Shown here piece after piece: positions 23,810 to 35,825 of a stretch of 64,000 bases of DNA. Location of the stretch: assembly GCA_028023455.1 (NCBI GenBank), contig JAQFVV010006828.1, positions 1-64,000 of the forward strand, in the 5' to 3' direction. Under the pieces are notes generated by a model. It was not told the DNA's origin. It saw only the letters and a program-made list of their open reading frames with translations, and did no database searches. How positions within the stretch are numbered: position 1 is the stretch's first letter; the number at the start of each line of letters is the position of its first letter. A program made the position numbers and the translations under genes. Source of the stretch: Epiperipatus broadwayi. Lineage: Eukaryota > Onychophora > Udeonychophora > Euonychophora > Peripatidae.

Positions 23810-25164
23810 TCATATTTTTAGGTTTAAATTGAATATATTTTCCATGTGAGTCAATAATTGCATTGCATTGATGTCTCTATTCATCCTTATAATATTTATT
23901 TTCTTTATTCCAAAAAAATTTAGTATCTTGATATATAAAATTAATTTTCTTATAATTACTTTTACAAAATACACATTTCATTTTACACATTAATTCTAAG
24001 CATTCACCACTGTAAATATTTTTCCTATTTTGGAATCTAATAAGATTCATGTATTCACAAATAAAACTGTCATACTCACAACTTTGTACTTCATGATAAC
24101 AAAACCATTTTTTTTTATTACAATTACTTTCTCTTACAAACTTCAATACTTCTACATCTACAAGAAGTTTCATAAAAAGTTGAGACCAAATTTTATTATG
24201 CCTGGTATTATTAAACACTTCTAATTCATTTAATATTTCTACTTATGCCACTTTATATTTATTCTTCCAAAATATAATCTCAGTATTTACTTCAAAATCT
24301 ATTGCAGAAGTTGCATAGCTTTTTGACTCTCCTCACATTTTATATCAATATTATAATGATATATGATTATATTATTAATTTTAGATTCTCTTATAATTCA
24401 TCGTCAAATCTACATTTATCAATTTCTACATCTATTTTAGATTTTTTAATATCTATTACATCATTTTTATGCAAGCTTTCCATATCATCAATTTTTGATT
24501 GTTGAGGTTTTAAATCCAAATCAATTTTGTATTCTTCTATACAAACTAAATTATTTTCAACTAATTTTATGCTATCACCCCTGAGTTTATATTCATCAAT
24601 AGCAATTAAACCCTTTAATTATGTCTATACTATCAATTATTTTTTTAAAGAAATACCTTATTTAATTTCTTTTTTCTCAAAATCTTTTGGTATTATATTC
24701 ATTTCTTCTTCTATAATATTTTTTCTACTTTTTGAACTGTATCACTTAATCCTATCCTAGACTCCTTTAATTGTCCTTTCATTTCAAATTGAACTTTTCC
24801 TATTTCTTCTTTTTCTACTTTAAAACCCTCCAACATTTTTCTATAAAATTCATCAATTTTCTGAAACATTTTTCTTCAATATTTCAGTGACACTCATTCA
24901 TTTTCTATTCCAAATTTTTTTTTGATTTGATTCACCACTCTCTGCAATCTTTGACTAAATATTTCCATATTCGACATGCAATAATCTTCTTTATTTTCAC
25001 CTATTTTTATATGTTAATTTTTCTAATTACAATTGAGGTTTCTTAAAAATTATCTCAGAGCTTTCTAATTTTACTACTTCAACTTGTGGCTCAGGGCTGA
25101 TACTACTAACCTCATTTTCTTGACCATCTTTTCTTTTTCTATCTCCACCTAAAGTTTGTTCCAT
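23810..25164 (-). pseudogene. Decayed coiled-coil / Cys-rich internal protein of the LTR element, copy A
   Basis: The minus-strand ATG at 25164 opens MEQTLGGDRKRKDGQENEVS, an acidic Glu/Lys-rich N terminus. A helix-forming stretch follows (NMEIFSQRLQRVVNQIKKKF), then charged segments (for example VCIEEYKIDLDLK). The C-terminal open segment (23877-24218) has eight Cys within 53 residues, four of them exactly seven apart (residues 33, 40, 47, 54 of that segment, then 73, 78, 82, 85). Homology with the plus-strand copy continues to a KYIQFKPKN string. Several stops and frame breaks show decay. Its position after the leader and the coiled coil suggest a Gag-like structural protein, but there is no CCHC knuckle and I do not recognise the family. 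Plus-strand frames at 24030-24760 are antisense shadows. Confidence 0.5.
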
Positions 25165-25784
25165 TAATATAAACAATTGAAACATTAATTAGTTTTTTCC
25201 TAAAAATGAAAACAATCAAGACCATCAACTAAAATTTTATTTTGCTGCTTAATTTTAAAATTTTAAATTAACACAAAATCTATTTTATAATAAAGAAAAA
25301 ACATGTGGCTCTAAAATATTCAAATTTATATCTTTTAAAAATTTAAAAAAATAATTAAATTGTATTTACTATCCCAATGTTTTTCTTTTTATTTTAAATT
25401 TATCAAATTGGGAAACCACAATTTATATAAAAAATTACATTCTTCAATACTTCATGATGCTTTACTTCTATCTAATTGTAGATAAAGACATAACTTATTA
25501 AAACCAATAAGTAAAATTTTATAGGCTTCAAACACTGACTAAATCTTAAAAAAACGTCATCTATTAAAATATCTAAGAGACTTTATATTATCAAGCTTTG
25601 CACGTTAATGCCAAATTAAAAAAAAAAACTCTAATAAATAAGAACATATTATATGAAAAAGAAACAAGATATAAAAGTATGCTAATATTATCTTTTATCA
25701 TATAACTTTATCAAAATCTCTAAAATTAAAATGCCAAATCTTAAACAAAATACTACTCTTATCTCTCAAGTATGAGTTCATCAA

Positions 25785-25965
25785 TGTTCCAAATGTTATG
25801 TGACCAAAATGATTTAAAAAATACAAATAACTATTTTTTTCTTCTCTCAAGGTATAACTTTATTGAAGCCCTACAAATTGGATCATCAAAATGATAAAAA
25901 AAAAAATAACTTTTCTATTTCAAGTTTATGAAAGCCCCAAAGAATTGTGTCAGCAAAATGATAGA
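25785..25965 (-). repeat. Three tandem decayed copies of the LTR-element leader/primer-site segment
   Basis: On the minus strand three units each start ATCATTTTG(N)TG and run through a CAA-containing spacer to GGGGC/GGGC-TT and a 'cataaactt/aataaagtt' end. They lie near 25960, 25894 and 25812. The same segment follows the LTR near 26370 (minus) and occurs at 27348-27385 and 31452-31490 (plus). Duplication of this leader is unusual for an LTR element. Confidence 0.55.
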
Positions 25966-25966
25966 A

Positions 25967-26317
<351 letters not shown>

Positions 26318-26386
26318 TACTCTCATTTTCGAGGATGTAACTTTATCCTGGCCCAAAGTTAGGAAAGTCAAAATTATATATATATA

Positions 26387-27314
26387 TAATGGATAAATAG
26401 TTCCATATATAACTTTACTAGAAGGCACCACTAGATAATAAATCTAGACTTATTTCCAATAACCAATTTAATCTAATATTGATAATTATTATAAAAAAAT
26501 ACTAAAGAAAAAGTTAAGTTTACTATTAAAGTTATAATTACAAACCAATATTGGAAAGTTATGAATTACAAAATGAAACTATTGCAACTAATAATAAATC
26601 TTAAAATCAAAGATAAATTTACTCAGCATAAGTTATATTTGGACACCTTTAATTTGGTATATCAATATTTTGTATTGTATAATTCAAGTAATAGTCAGTA
26701 ATAAAAGAAACAAAATACTTTATTTAAAAAATAAAATAATAATAGGTCATTATAATATTTACCAATATTTAAATCAATGCATAAAAATCAACAAACATAG
26801 GTATGATCAATAATCTGAGACATTACCAAAACACATCAAGCTATTCTTATATTAATATCTAGTATTACAGCAACCTGTACACTGAAGGCTATAAAATTGA
26901 GCAATGGGTGAAATGCTGGTTATATATAAGCTTAATTCTCTATTACAATATTTTAGATAATAGCATAAAAATAACAACTATTCTAAAAACTTTATAGATA
27001 AAATATTTAAATATTAATTCTTCATTATTTCCATATTATTTATAAAAATAAAATCATTATAAAATGAAGCCATAGGAATTTATAACTTTGACTAACAAAT
27101 AAAATCAAGCTAAACATATCATTAATATCTCAGTTGAATCAGTCAAATCACATATTCATAAAATAAATATGTATCACTATTTAAACAATCATTACTTAAA
27201 ATTATAAATATAATTAAATAAGAGAGATTATATATTTCATAATCTGTATTGAAATGTGGCATCTATAAAATAAAAATAAGCTATCATTTATTATATCTGC
27301 ATTATTTTTGAACA
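26387..27314 (-). repeat. LTR-like direct repeat, copy B (5' LTR)
   Basis: This copy aligns with copy A in the same orientation and lacks its long TA arrays. Read on the minus strand it starts near TGTTCAAAAATAATGCAG and ends near CTATTTATCCATTATA, followed by a TA run and attttgactttcctaacttt, a decayed primer-site-like string. Its outer end abuts the internal part of the plus-strand element at about 27320. Confidence 0.7.
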
Positions 27315-27838
27315 TCATACCCTGTGATAATAAAAGTTATTTTTTTATCATTTTGGCTTTTCCAACACTGGGGCAATAATAAACTTAAATCCTGATAAGT
27401 TAATACTCTGAGATATTTAAAAATACATTAAAAAAATTTTAAGACTTTGACTTATCCAGTATTTAAGGACTGATAAAGTTACTTATTGATTTTCATAAGT
27501 TATGTCTTTATCTTTTATTATATAGAAGTAAAGCATTTTGAGGTATTGAAGAATACAATTTTTTATATAAATTTTAGTTTCCAATTTGATGAATTTAAAA
27601 TAAAAGAAAAGGCTGTGAGATAGTTAACACAATTTAATGATTTTTTTTAATTTTAAAAACTATAAATTTGAATATCATAAAGTCAAATATATTTTTCTTT
27701 ATTATAAAATACATTTTATGTTAATTTAAAATTTTAATATTAAGCAGCAAAGTAAAATATTAGTCCATGGTTTTGATGAAAATAGAATAAAGAGAATTCA
27801 TTCAGTTTTGTTTTCATTCTTGGGAAAAACTAATATTA

Positions 27839-29300
27839 ATGAAACAAAATTTAGGTGGAGATAGAGATAAAGATTGTGATCAAGAAAAGAAGGTTAGTAA
27901 TGTTCATCTTTAGCCAAAAGTTGAAGTAGAACTAAAAATCCTTGAGATAATATTTAAGGAACCTCATACTGTAATTTGGAAAAATAATCATACTAAAATA
28001 GGTGAAAAGTAAAAAATTTATGGTAAGTTGAATATGGAAATATTTAGTCAAATGTAGAGAATGGCAAATCAAGTGCATAAAAGCATACAAAGAATGGAGC
28101 AAAGAATGGATCAAAGTATAAGTCAAATGAATAAAAATTTGCAACAGAAAATAGATAAGAATATGAGTAAAATGAAACAAATTGGAACAGAAAATGGATG
28201 AGTAACATCAAAATATTGAATAATACTCCCCAAAAATGATTCAGAAAATGGATGAAAATCAGAGAATAATGATGGTGGGTATTTAAGTAAAAAAATAAGA
28301 AATAGAAAAAGTTTAGATGGATGTAAAAAAAAGAGAAGCCTAGGATAGAATTAAGTGGTAAAGTTCAAAAAGTAGAAAAAAGGATTGACAAAGTAAAAGA
28401 AATGAATATAACACCAAAAGATTTTTGAGAAAAAATAAGTTAAAGTAGCTATATCTTTCGAAGTTGTTGATACTATAAATATAGTTAAATAGTCTAAATT
28501 TAATATAGGTGTCATTGATGAATGTAAACTTGATGTAGGTAGCACAGAATTAGATAAAGATAATTTAATTTGCATTGAAGAATCTAAAATTAATGTGGAT
28601 TTAAAATATCAATGATTTAAAATTGATGATGAGATGTAAAGCGTTTATATAAATGATGTAAATCTAAATAGGTATAGGAAATAATAAATGTAGATTTGAT
28701 ATTGACATGAAAATCTAAAATTAATGATGGAATCATGGATGTTTATGATATTAATATGAAAATGTTAGGAGAGTCAAAAATCTATACAAGTATAGCAATG
28801 GATTTTTAAGTAGATACCAAAATTATATTTTAGAAAAATAAATGTAAAGAGGCACAAATAGAAATATTAAATGATATAGAAGTGTTTAATAATTCCATGT
28901 ATAATAAAATTCAGTCTCATACTTTTATGAAAATATATATAGAAGCAAAAGTATTGGAGTTTGTAGGTGAGTGTAATTGTAATAAAAAAAATGGTTTGCT
29001 ATCACAAAGTACAAAAATCATAGGTATGACAGTTTTATCTGTGAATACATGAATCTTATTGGATTCCAAAGTTGAAAATTTTTTTATAGTAGTGAATGTG
29101 TAAAATGAAGTGTAAAATGTGTGGAAGTAATTAGAAGAAAATTGATTTATATGATAGCAGAATATTATATTTTTTAAGAATGAAAAATAAATATTATATG
29201 GATAAATGGGAAAACCAATGTAATGTAATTGTTGATTCTTATAGAAAATATATTCAGTTTAAACCTAGAAATATAAATAAGTGTTATTTGTTTTTGAATT
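27839..29300 (+). pseudogene. Decayed coiled-coil / Cys-rich internal protein of the LTR element, copy C
   Basis: The frame opens MKQNLGGDRDKDCDQEKKVS, matching the N terminus of copy A. At about 28030-28170 it holds a clear heptad-rich stretch (VHKSIQRMEQRMDQSISQMN, then KNLQQKIDKNMSKMKQ) that is longer than in copy A, as if heptads had been amplified. Later parts share VCIEE/ICIEE-SKI and, near 29030, YDSFICEYMNLI-FQ with copy A. Stops and at least one frameshift in an A-run (near 28985) break it. The 79-codon frame at 29180-29419 is the last open piece (KYIQFKPRN) plus read-through. Minus-strand frames at 27932-28575 are antisense shadows. The function is unknown. Confidence 0.5.
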
Positions 29301-30483
29301 TAATTTTATTGGTGGTTAATAAACTAATTAAAGTGGTTTATATTGTTAGATTTTTAGGGATATTAAAGGAAACTCCAAATTCTAAAGTTCATCATCAATA
29401 TTTTTTATTTTTTTATTAAAATTGAATAGCCAATATTGTTTATTATTTAAATGTATAGTTCATTTATATTTTAAATATTAAGGGTAAATAATATGTCTAA
29501 TTGTTATGTATATTACTTAAAATTAATAAAATATTAAATGTTAGCTCAGTTCTGACTAAAGTTTATATTATATATAAAAAAGTCAGAATAAAATTGTAAT
29601 TTATTTTAATAATAAACATTATAATTATTCAATGTAATAAAATTTCATTTTATAAAAGGGGGGAGTAATGAAATAATATATTCCTTTGGTATATATTTCA
29701 TTGCTGTATAAATTTAAAAAATGTATAGAAAGAAATTTTATTAATTTAAAACTGTGATGCCTTAATATTTTAAAATATTCCATTGGTATTACTATTATTT
29801 AAAGGCATTATATATTCTTTTATAAATAAAAATTGATTTTATTAAATGATAATAAAATAAAGAAATTCAAGTGTTTAATTTAAAATAATTTTAAAGAGTT
29901 GATAATTATTTGTTAATATACTTTTAAATAGGCAGACTTATTTATTGTTTTATTGGGAAGTAGCCAAGAATGATTTCTTATCTTGATCATGTGAACAAAG
30001 TTATTGGCTACTAAATTTAAAAAATGAAAACATAGGATTTTAAACTCTCCAAAATGAACTAGTAAATAGTTTTTATCCCAATAATTTGGGAACCAAGATC
30101 CAAATGGATATTCTACTTCTTCATGTTTTCATTATCATAAATAGAATTACTTTATAATCTTCAACTGCTGCAAAATCATGATTTTTTCTATATCTTCATT
30201 TAAACCTATATTTTACATTTCAACTGAAGGGCCATTGTGAAAGAAGGATCATTTGTTTTGGCTTAAATTTGGGTAAAGTTAACATTTTCTATTGATAAAC
30301 AAATTAAAATTACAAAATAAATGGTAAATTTTATTAAATATTTTTATTTATAATAAATTGTTTTTTACATAAATATTATGCTGATATTAATTATTTTAAA
30401 CTGTCAATTCTTAAATATTAGATTAATCAATATGTGTGTAAGTATCAAAGCTATATGCAAGTAATATTTTTAAAATGTTTTAA

Positions 30484-31438
30484 TGTTCAAAAATAATACA
30501 GATGTAATAAATGTTAGGTTAAATGCCACATTTTAATATGGATTATGAAATATATAATCTGTGTTATTTAATTGTATTTATAATTTTAAATAATGATTGT
30601 TTGCATGATAATAAATATTTCTTTTATATGTATGGGATTTTATTGATAATGTATGTACTGGAAACCGAGACATAGATATGTTGAGCTTAATATTATTTGT
30701 TAGTTTCAGTTACAAATACTTATGGCTTCATTTTGTAATGATTTCATTTTTATAGGAAATACTTTCTTCAACATGGTTAATGTTTATATCTTTATAAATA
30801 TTATGGCAATAATGAAGAATTAATATTTAAATATTTGGTATATGAAGTTGGAAGAGTTGTTTTTATGCTTTCACATAGAAAATTGTAGTAGAGAGTTAAG
30901 CTTATATATAACAAGTATTTCATCCATTGCTTAATTTTTAGCCCTCAGTGTATAAGGTAAATGTCATACTAAGTTTTGAAATAACAATAGCTTAATTTAT
31001 TTTGGCAATGATTCAGATTCTTGATCATATATGAGTTTGTTGATTTTATGTAATAATTTACATATTGGTAACTGTTATAATGACATAATTATTTTTTTAA
31101 ATAAATTATTTTGTTTCTTCTATTACAGATTATTTGGATTATAAAATACAAAATATTGACATGTCAAACTAATTGGTGTCTAAATGTAACCCATGATGGG
31201 TAAATTTGTCTCTTATTTTAAAATTTATTCTTAGTTAGAATATTTTCATTTTGTAATTTATAAATTCCCAATATTTGTTTGTAATTGTAACTTTACTAAT
31301 AAAATTAAGTTCTTTTTTGGTATTTTCTTATATTAATTATCAATATTAAATTACAATTTGTTATTGAAAAGGAGTCTAGATTTATTATCTAGTGGCACCT
31401 TCTACTAAAGTTACATATGGGACCATTTATCCATTACA
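30484..31438 (+). repeat. LTR-like repeat, copy C
   Basis: This copy starts TGTTCAAAAATAATACAG and ends TTTATCCATTACA, giving TG...CA ends. It matches copies A and B in reverse complement over ~950 bp. A short TA spacer separates the end from the TGGTGCCCAACATG string. Confidence 0.7.
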
Positions 31439-31456
31439 GAAATATATATATAATTT

Positions 31457-31470
31457 TGGTGCCCAACATG
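31457..31470 (+). promoter_or_regulatory. Primer-binding-site-like motif
   Basis: TGGTGCCCAACATG lies 18 bp after the LTR end. It differs by one base in its first 11 from the TGGCGCCCAAC form known for lysine-tRNA primer sites. Decayed versions follow or precede the other LTR and leader copies (27353, 26374, 25959). Confidence 0.45.
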
Positions 31471-31521
31471 TGCAATGATAAACTTAGATCTTGAGAAAGA
31501 AGAATGGTCATATATATATAT

Positions 31522-31534
31522 AAATAAATATCAA

Positions 31535-31572
<38 letters not shown>

Positions 31573-31585
31573 TTGATATTTATTT
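31522..31585. repeat. Perfect 64-bp palindrome centred on a TA array
   Basis: AAATAAATATCAAAACTATA and a TA run are followed by the exact reverse complement, ending TATAGTTTTGATATTTATTT. The perfection implies recent formation or active maintenance. It sits exactly at the junction between the truncated leader and the next minus-strand fragment. Confidence 0.9.
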
Positions 31586-31589
31586 AACA

Positions 31590-32340
31590 ATTGACAATTT
31601 AAAATAATTAATATCACCATAATATTTATGTAAAAAAATGTATTATAAATAAAAAATATTTTATAAAGATTTATAAGTTGTTTTGTAATTTTAACTTATT
31701 TACCAGTAGAAAATGTTAATGTTATCTAAATTTAAGTTAAGTAGATGATTTTTCCATCATAATGACACATTAGTTAAAATATAAAGATAGACCTAAATGA
31801 AGATATAGAAAAAAAATCATCATTTTGCAGCAGTCAATGTTTATTAAATAATCCTATTTATGATAAATGAAAACATAAGTAAAATACCCATTTGAATGTC
31901 AGTTCCCAAATTCTTGGGATAAGAACTACTTAATTACCAGTTTATTTTGTGAGTTTAAAATCCATTTTCCTTTTTAAATTCAGCAGCCATAGAATGTGTT
32001 AACCAAGTGATCAAAAGTATTTTTGATAAGAAATCATTTTTGGCTACTTACCAATAGAACAATAAATAAATCTACAGTCAATTTTAAAATTATTTAGACC
32101 TAATTGCCAATTCTTTAAAATAAATATTTTAAAATTAAAACTTGACTTTCTTTTTATATTATCATTTAATAATATATTTTTTATTTATGAAAAGTCTATA
32201 TAATGTCTTTCAAATAATAGTAACAACTCAATATTTTAAAATATTAATGTTGTCACACCTTTAAATCAATAAAAATTAACTTCTATACATTTACTTAATT
32301 TATAAAATAATGAAATATATTTGGAAGAAATGTACTATTT
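31590..32340 (-). mobile_element. Fragment D of the LTR element internal region
   Basis: This stretch aligns collinearly with 22715-23455, the part between the decayed frame and the 3' LTR of the minus-strand element. Shared blocks include aaagatttataa(a/g)ttgtttt, tctacagtca-ttttaaaatt and tatataatgtctttcaaata. No LTR is attached at either end. Confidence 0.7.
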
Positions 32341-32448
32341 TATTATATATATAAAATTATGTGGGTATCTCCATGTATAATTTATTAAAAATGTATATCT
32401 GGATAATATTTTATTTATATTGGTAGCCTGTAAAACACTTTATATATA

Positions 32449-34298
32449 TGAAAAACAAAAACACACAAGTTAAAACTTGCTAACGCTTGTATTTATGACA
32501 ATAGATGATGTTCTACCAAAAACACCATCAACTGTAGTTTGTTTACATAAATGTCAGAGCAAGCATTCACTATCTCTAACTTTAGTTCCACCTTCAGACC
32601 ATGATTTCAAGCTATTTGCTATCATCAGTGAAGGACAGGAATAAAAAAATAGATCTAAACAGTAACTCTGAGCATTTATGAAACAGTTTCTATTCAGCTT
32701 GCAAGCGTGAATCTTTTAGACACATAATGTCTTCAAACTCAGCATAGCAAGCCAGATAGCTACATGGGTCTGATCTCAGTTCAGCATCACCACATAGTAG
32801 AAGCCTCTGCAATATATATCATTGCAAGAAAGACCTCAAAGGTACATTTATGAAAAACAAAAAACACAAGTTAAAACTTGCTAACGCTTGTATTTATGAC
32901 AATAGATGGTGTTCTACCAAAAACACAGTCAAGTTTAGTTTGTTTACATAAATGTCAGAGCAAGCATTCACTATCTCTGACTTTAGTTCCACCTTCAGAC
33001 CATGATTTCAAGCTATTTGCTATCATCAGTGAAGGACAGGAATAAGAAAATAGATCTAAACAGTAACTCTGAGCATTTATGAAACAGTTTCTATTCAGTT
33101 TGCAAGTGTGAATCTTTTAGACATGTAATGTCTTCAAACTCAGCATAGCAAGCCAGATAGCTACATGGGTCTGATCTCAGTTCAGCATCACAACATAGTA
33201 GAAGCCTCTGCAATATGTATCATTGCAAGAAAGACCTCTTATGAAAAACAAAAAAACACAAGTTAAAACTTGCTAATGCTTGTATTTATGACAATAGATG
33301 ACGTTCTACCAAAAACACCATCAACTGTAGTTTGTTTACATAAATGTCAGAGCAAGCATTCCCTATCTCTAACTTTAGTTCCACCTTCCGATCATGATTT
33401 CAAGCTATTTGCTATCATCAGTGAAGGACAAGAATATGATGTTTATGTAAACAAACTAGACTTGATGGTGTTTTTGGTAGAACACCATCTATTGTCATAA
33501 ATACAAGCATTAGCAAGTTTTAACTTGTGTTTTTTTTGTTTTTCATATATGTACCTTTGAGGTCTTTCTTGCAATGACATATATTGCAGAGGCTTCTACT
33601 ATGTGGTGATGCTAAACTGAGATCAGACACATGTAGCTGTCTGGCTTGCTATGCTGAGTTTGAAGACATTACATGTCTAAAAGTTTCACGCTTGCAAGCT
33701 GAATAGAAACTGTTTCATAAATGCTCAGAGTTTGTGTTTAGATCTATTTTCTTATTTCTGTCCTTCACTGATGATAGCAAATAGCTTGAAATCATGATCT
33801 GAAGGTGGAACTAAAGTAAGAGATAGTGAATGCTTGCTCTGACATTTATGTAAACAAACTACGCTTGACGGTGTTTTTGGTAGAACGCCATCTATTGTCA
33901 TAAATACAAGCATTAGCAAGTTTTAACTTGTGTTTTTTGTTTTTCATATATGTACCTTTGAGGTCTTTCTTGCAATGACATATATTGCAGAGGCTTCTAC
34001 TATGTGGTGATGCTGAACTGAGATCAGATCCATGTAGCTATCTGGCTTGCTATGCTGAGTTTGAAGACATTACATGTCTAAAAGATTCACACTTGCAAGC
34101 TGAATAGAAACTGTTTCATAAATGCTCAGAGTTTGTGGTTAGATCTATATTCTTATTCCTGTCTTTCACTGATGATAGTGAATAGCTTGAAATCATGATC
34201 TGAAGGTGGAACTAAAGTTAGAGATAGTGAATGCTTGCTCTGACATTTATGTAAACAAACTACGCTTGATGGTGTTGTTGGTAGAATGCCATCTATTG

Positions 34299-34302
<4 letters not shown>
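32449..34302. repeat. Array of ~400-bp units: three forward, then about two and a half inverted (family R2)
   Basis: Forward units start at about 32449, 32851 and 33242 (spacing 402 and 391). The third is cut after ~190 bp. From 33434 the same sequence runs in reverse complement: a partial unit to ~33546, a unit to ~33946 and a unit to ~34302, where a TA array begins. Each unit starts TGAAAAACAAAAA(A)CACAAG, carries AAGTTAAAACTT and ATAGATG(A/G)(T/C)GTTCTACC near that end, and finishes CAATGATA-type sequence with AGACCTC. Single-copy relatives lie at 53424-53659 and 61255-61618. The 61- and 76-codon frames in the array are unconserved. Confidence 0.85.
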
Positions 34303-34333
<31 letters not shown>

Positions 34334-34356
34334 ACCATTTATTTATATATGGTACA
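34303..34356. repeat. TA array followed by a TGTACCAT...ATGGTACA hairpin
   Basis: About 28 bp of TA repeats are followed by TGTACCATTTATTTATATAT and GGTACA, whose 8-bp arms are perfect. This is a simple AT-rich hairpin at the end of the R2 array. Confidence 0.7.
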
Positions 34357-34520
34357 AATATATTGGCATTTGGTAAAAGCTAAAAAAAGTAAATTTAGAT
34401 TTTTTTTTTTTGATTAGTATAATTTTTTTAAATTATACTATGAAAGTTAAATTTTTTGTCCATATTTTTTTTATCTAATTAAAAATAAAAGTAAAAAATT
34501 GAAGAAACAAAAGACACACA

Positions 34521-34603
34521 AATTACTAATCCAGATAAGCTAAAAGAAAAATATTTTAGCTAATTACTAATCCAGATAGGCTAAAAGAAAAATATTTTAG
34601 CTT
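34521..34603. repeat. 42-bp tandem duplication
   Basis: AATTACTAATCCAGATA(A/G)GC with TAAAAGAAAAATATTTTAGC follows itself directly with one substitution and small edge changes. Confidence 0.85.
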
Positions 34604-35747
34604 ATTTAAGATGGCAGAATTATGCTAAAAAATAAAGACTTTGTAACTTAAATTTAAGAGAGGGTGTACAAAATTATTATCTTATATGCTGATAAAAGAA
34701 CAAAAGGATGTGCAGAAGTTTCAAAAACTGGATCAAGGTTTAAAAAACAAGAGGACAACTTCGATCTAGGTGTTTCTTTACCTTCTGGTTCCATGTCTTA
34801 GAGTTGGAGGTTTCCACAAGCATAACCTGTGGCAGTAATATACTTCTGCACAGATATGCCATTTGCTGTACTGAGTTGTCATGCAAGCATGAAAACAGAG
34901 CTTTGTGAATACCATTTTTACAATGAAAGCATCACCACAACCATGCTTTTTCTCAAGCTGTAGAATGGGCCAATAATTGAAGATGCCGGCAGGAGAGACC
35001 AATGAAAATTCCTATGAGCTTGGGATCCCATAAATCTATACCAACTTATCAGTAGGCTAAGATTAACTTTTTCCAATTGTGACTTAAAAGTTTGCAAAGA
35101 ACTCTTAAAAAAAATAAGCTTAAAATAATCCCAATAGAGACTTTAATTTTATTGTTCAAGAGACTCTTGTTTACCCAAGAACTTTTTAATTGTTTAACTG
35201 TTATTTTTTTATTAATGGATTCATGTCTGGATTATTGTGTGTTCTCTCCAGTTTTAATTAATTAGTAATTTCTCTTTAAATATTTTAGTTTGTTAGAATA
35301 AAATATCTCTTTTAAATACCAACTTTTTCTTGTATGTTATTGATTTTTATTATTAAAATTATTAATATTAGTTTAGTGAGATTTGAAAATATAATTTGTT
35401 TGTCAATATGTGTTGACTAACCTCCAGGAATAATAATACTTAGAAAATAACTCTAATTATGGTAAAATATGATACAGATTCTTTTAAAAAGCATTTTTTC
35501 TTTTTAATTTTCGAGACGTGATGCAACCGATTTTGGCAGATTCTTATATGAAACCTGGTGCCCTTATAAAAGAAATAAAAGCTGATTCCATCAATAATGT
35601 AAATCATAACAATTACTAGGTAGAGTTGATCAGGAAATATAGTTATGTTTTTAGAAATAGGAATGAAACTTTTTTCTTTTTCCATAACTTGATCAACTCA
35701 CGCATTTTATGTGTAACAGAGACATAGTCAAATGGGAAAAACACTTC
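34604..35747. other. Mixed-composition interval, no supported gene
   Basis: Around 34770-35030 and 35500-35720 the sequence is less AT-biased. Minus-strand frames of 74 and 81 codons are present (34778-35002 and 35440-35685), but neither shows a domain, codon bias or start context I can support. The string CGAGACGTGATGCAACCGAT (35513-35532) is unusually CpG-rich for this window and may mark a dispersed repeat. Confidence 0.35.
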
Positions 35748-35783
35748 AATATATATATATATATATATATATATATTGATATA

Positions 35784-35822
<39 letters not shown>
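35748..35822. repeat. Imperfect TA microsatellite
   Basis: Two TA runs are separated by a short ttgatatatgaa string. The 63-codon minus frame through it is an artefact. Confidence 0.9.

Positions 35823-35825
<3 letters not shown>

Larger units (their letters stand above)
27325..31510 (+). mobile_element. Plus-strand relative of the LTR element, head-to-head with the first, 5' LTR missing
   Basis: The order on the plus strand is leader with primer-site-like motif (tggcttttccaacactgggg, 27353-27372), decayed internal frame (27839-~29300), ~1.2 kb non-coding DNA and LTR (30484-31438). A second leader follows, with TGGTGCCCAACATG at 31457-31470. Each part matches the reverse complement of the minus-strand element. 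A leader after the 3' LTR means this LTR once served as the 5' LTR of a tandem neighbour, now truncated at about 31510. The missing 5' LTR is replaced by copy B in opposite orientation. Confidence 0.6.

Noticed and set aside
24030-24760. Plus-strand frames of 64-77 codons
   Set aside because: They are antisense to the decayed internal frame of the minus-strand LTR element. The Leu/Ser/Phe-rich make-up follows from the sense Lys/Glu codons.
27932-28575. Minus-strand frames of 74-82 codons
   Set aside because: They are antisense shadows of the coiled-coil frame in the plus-strand element.
26387-31438. A single DNA transposon with ~930-bp terminal inverted repeats
   Set aside because: Copies B and C do form inverted ends. 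However, copies A and B are direct repeats around the other internal region, and primer-site-like motifs follow the repeat ends, so LTR structure explains more. I keep this as the main alternative.
33270-33500. 76-codon frame in the R2 array
   Set aside because: A similar stretch in a neighbouring unit is broken, and the frame crosses the inversion point, so it is not a conserved protein.
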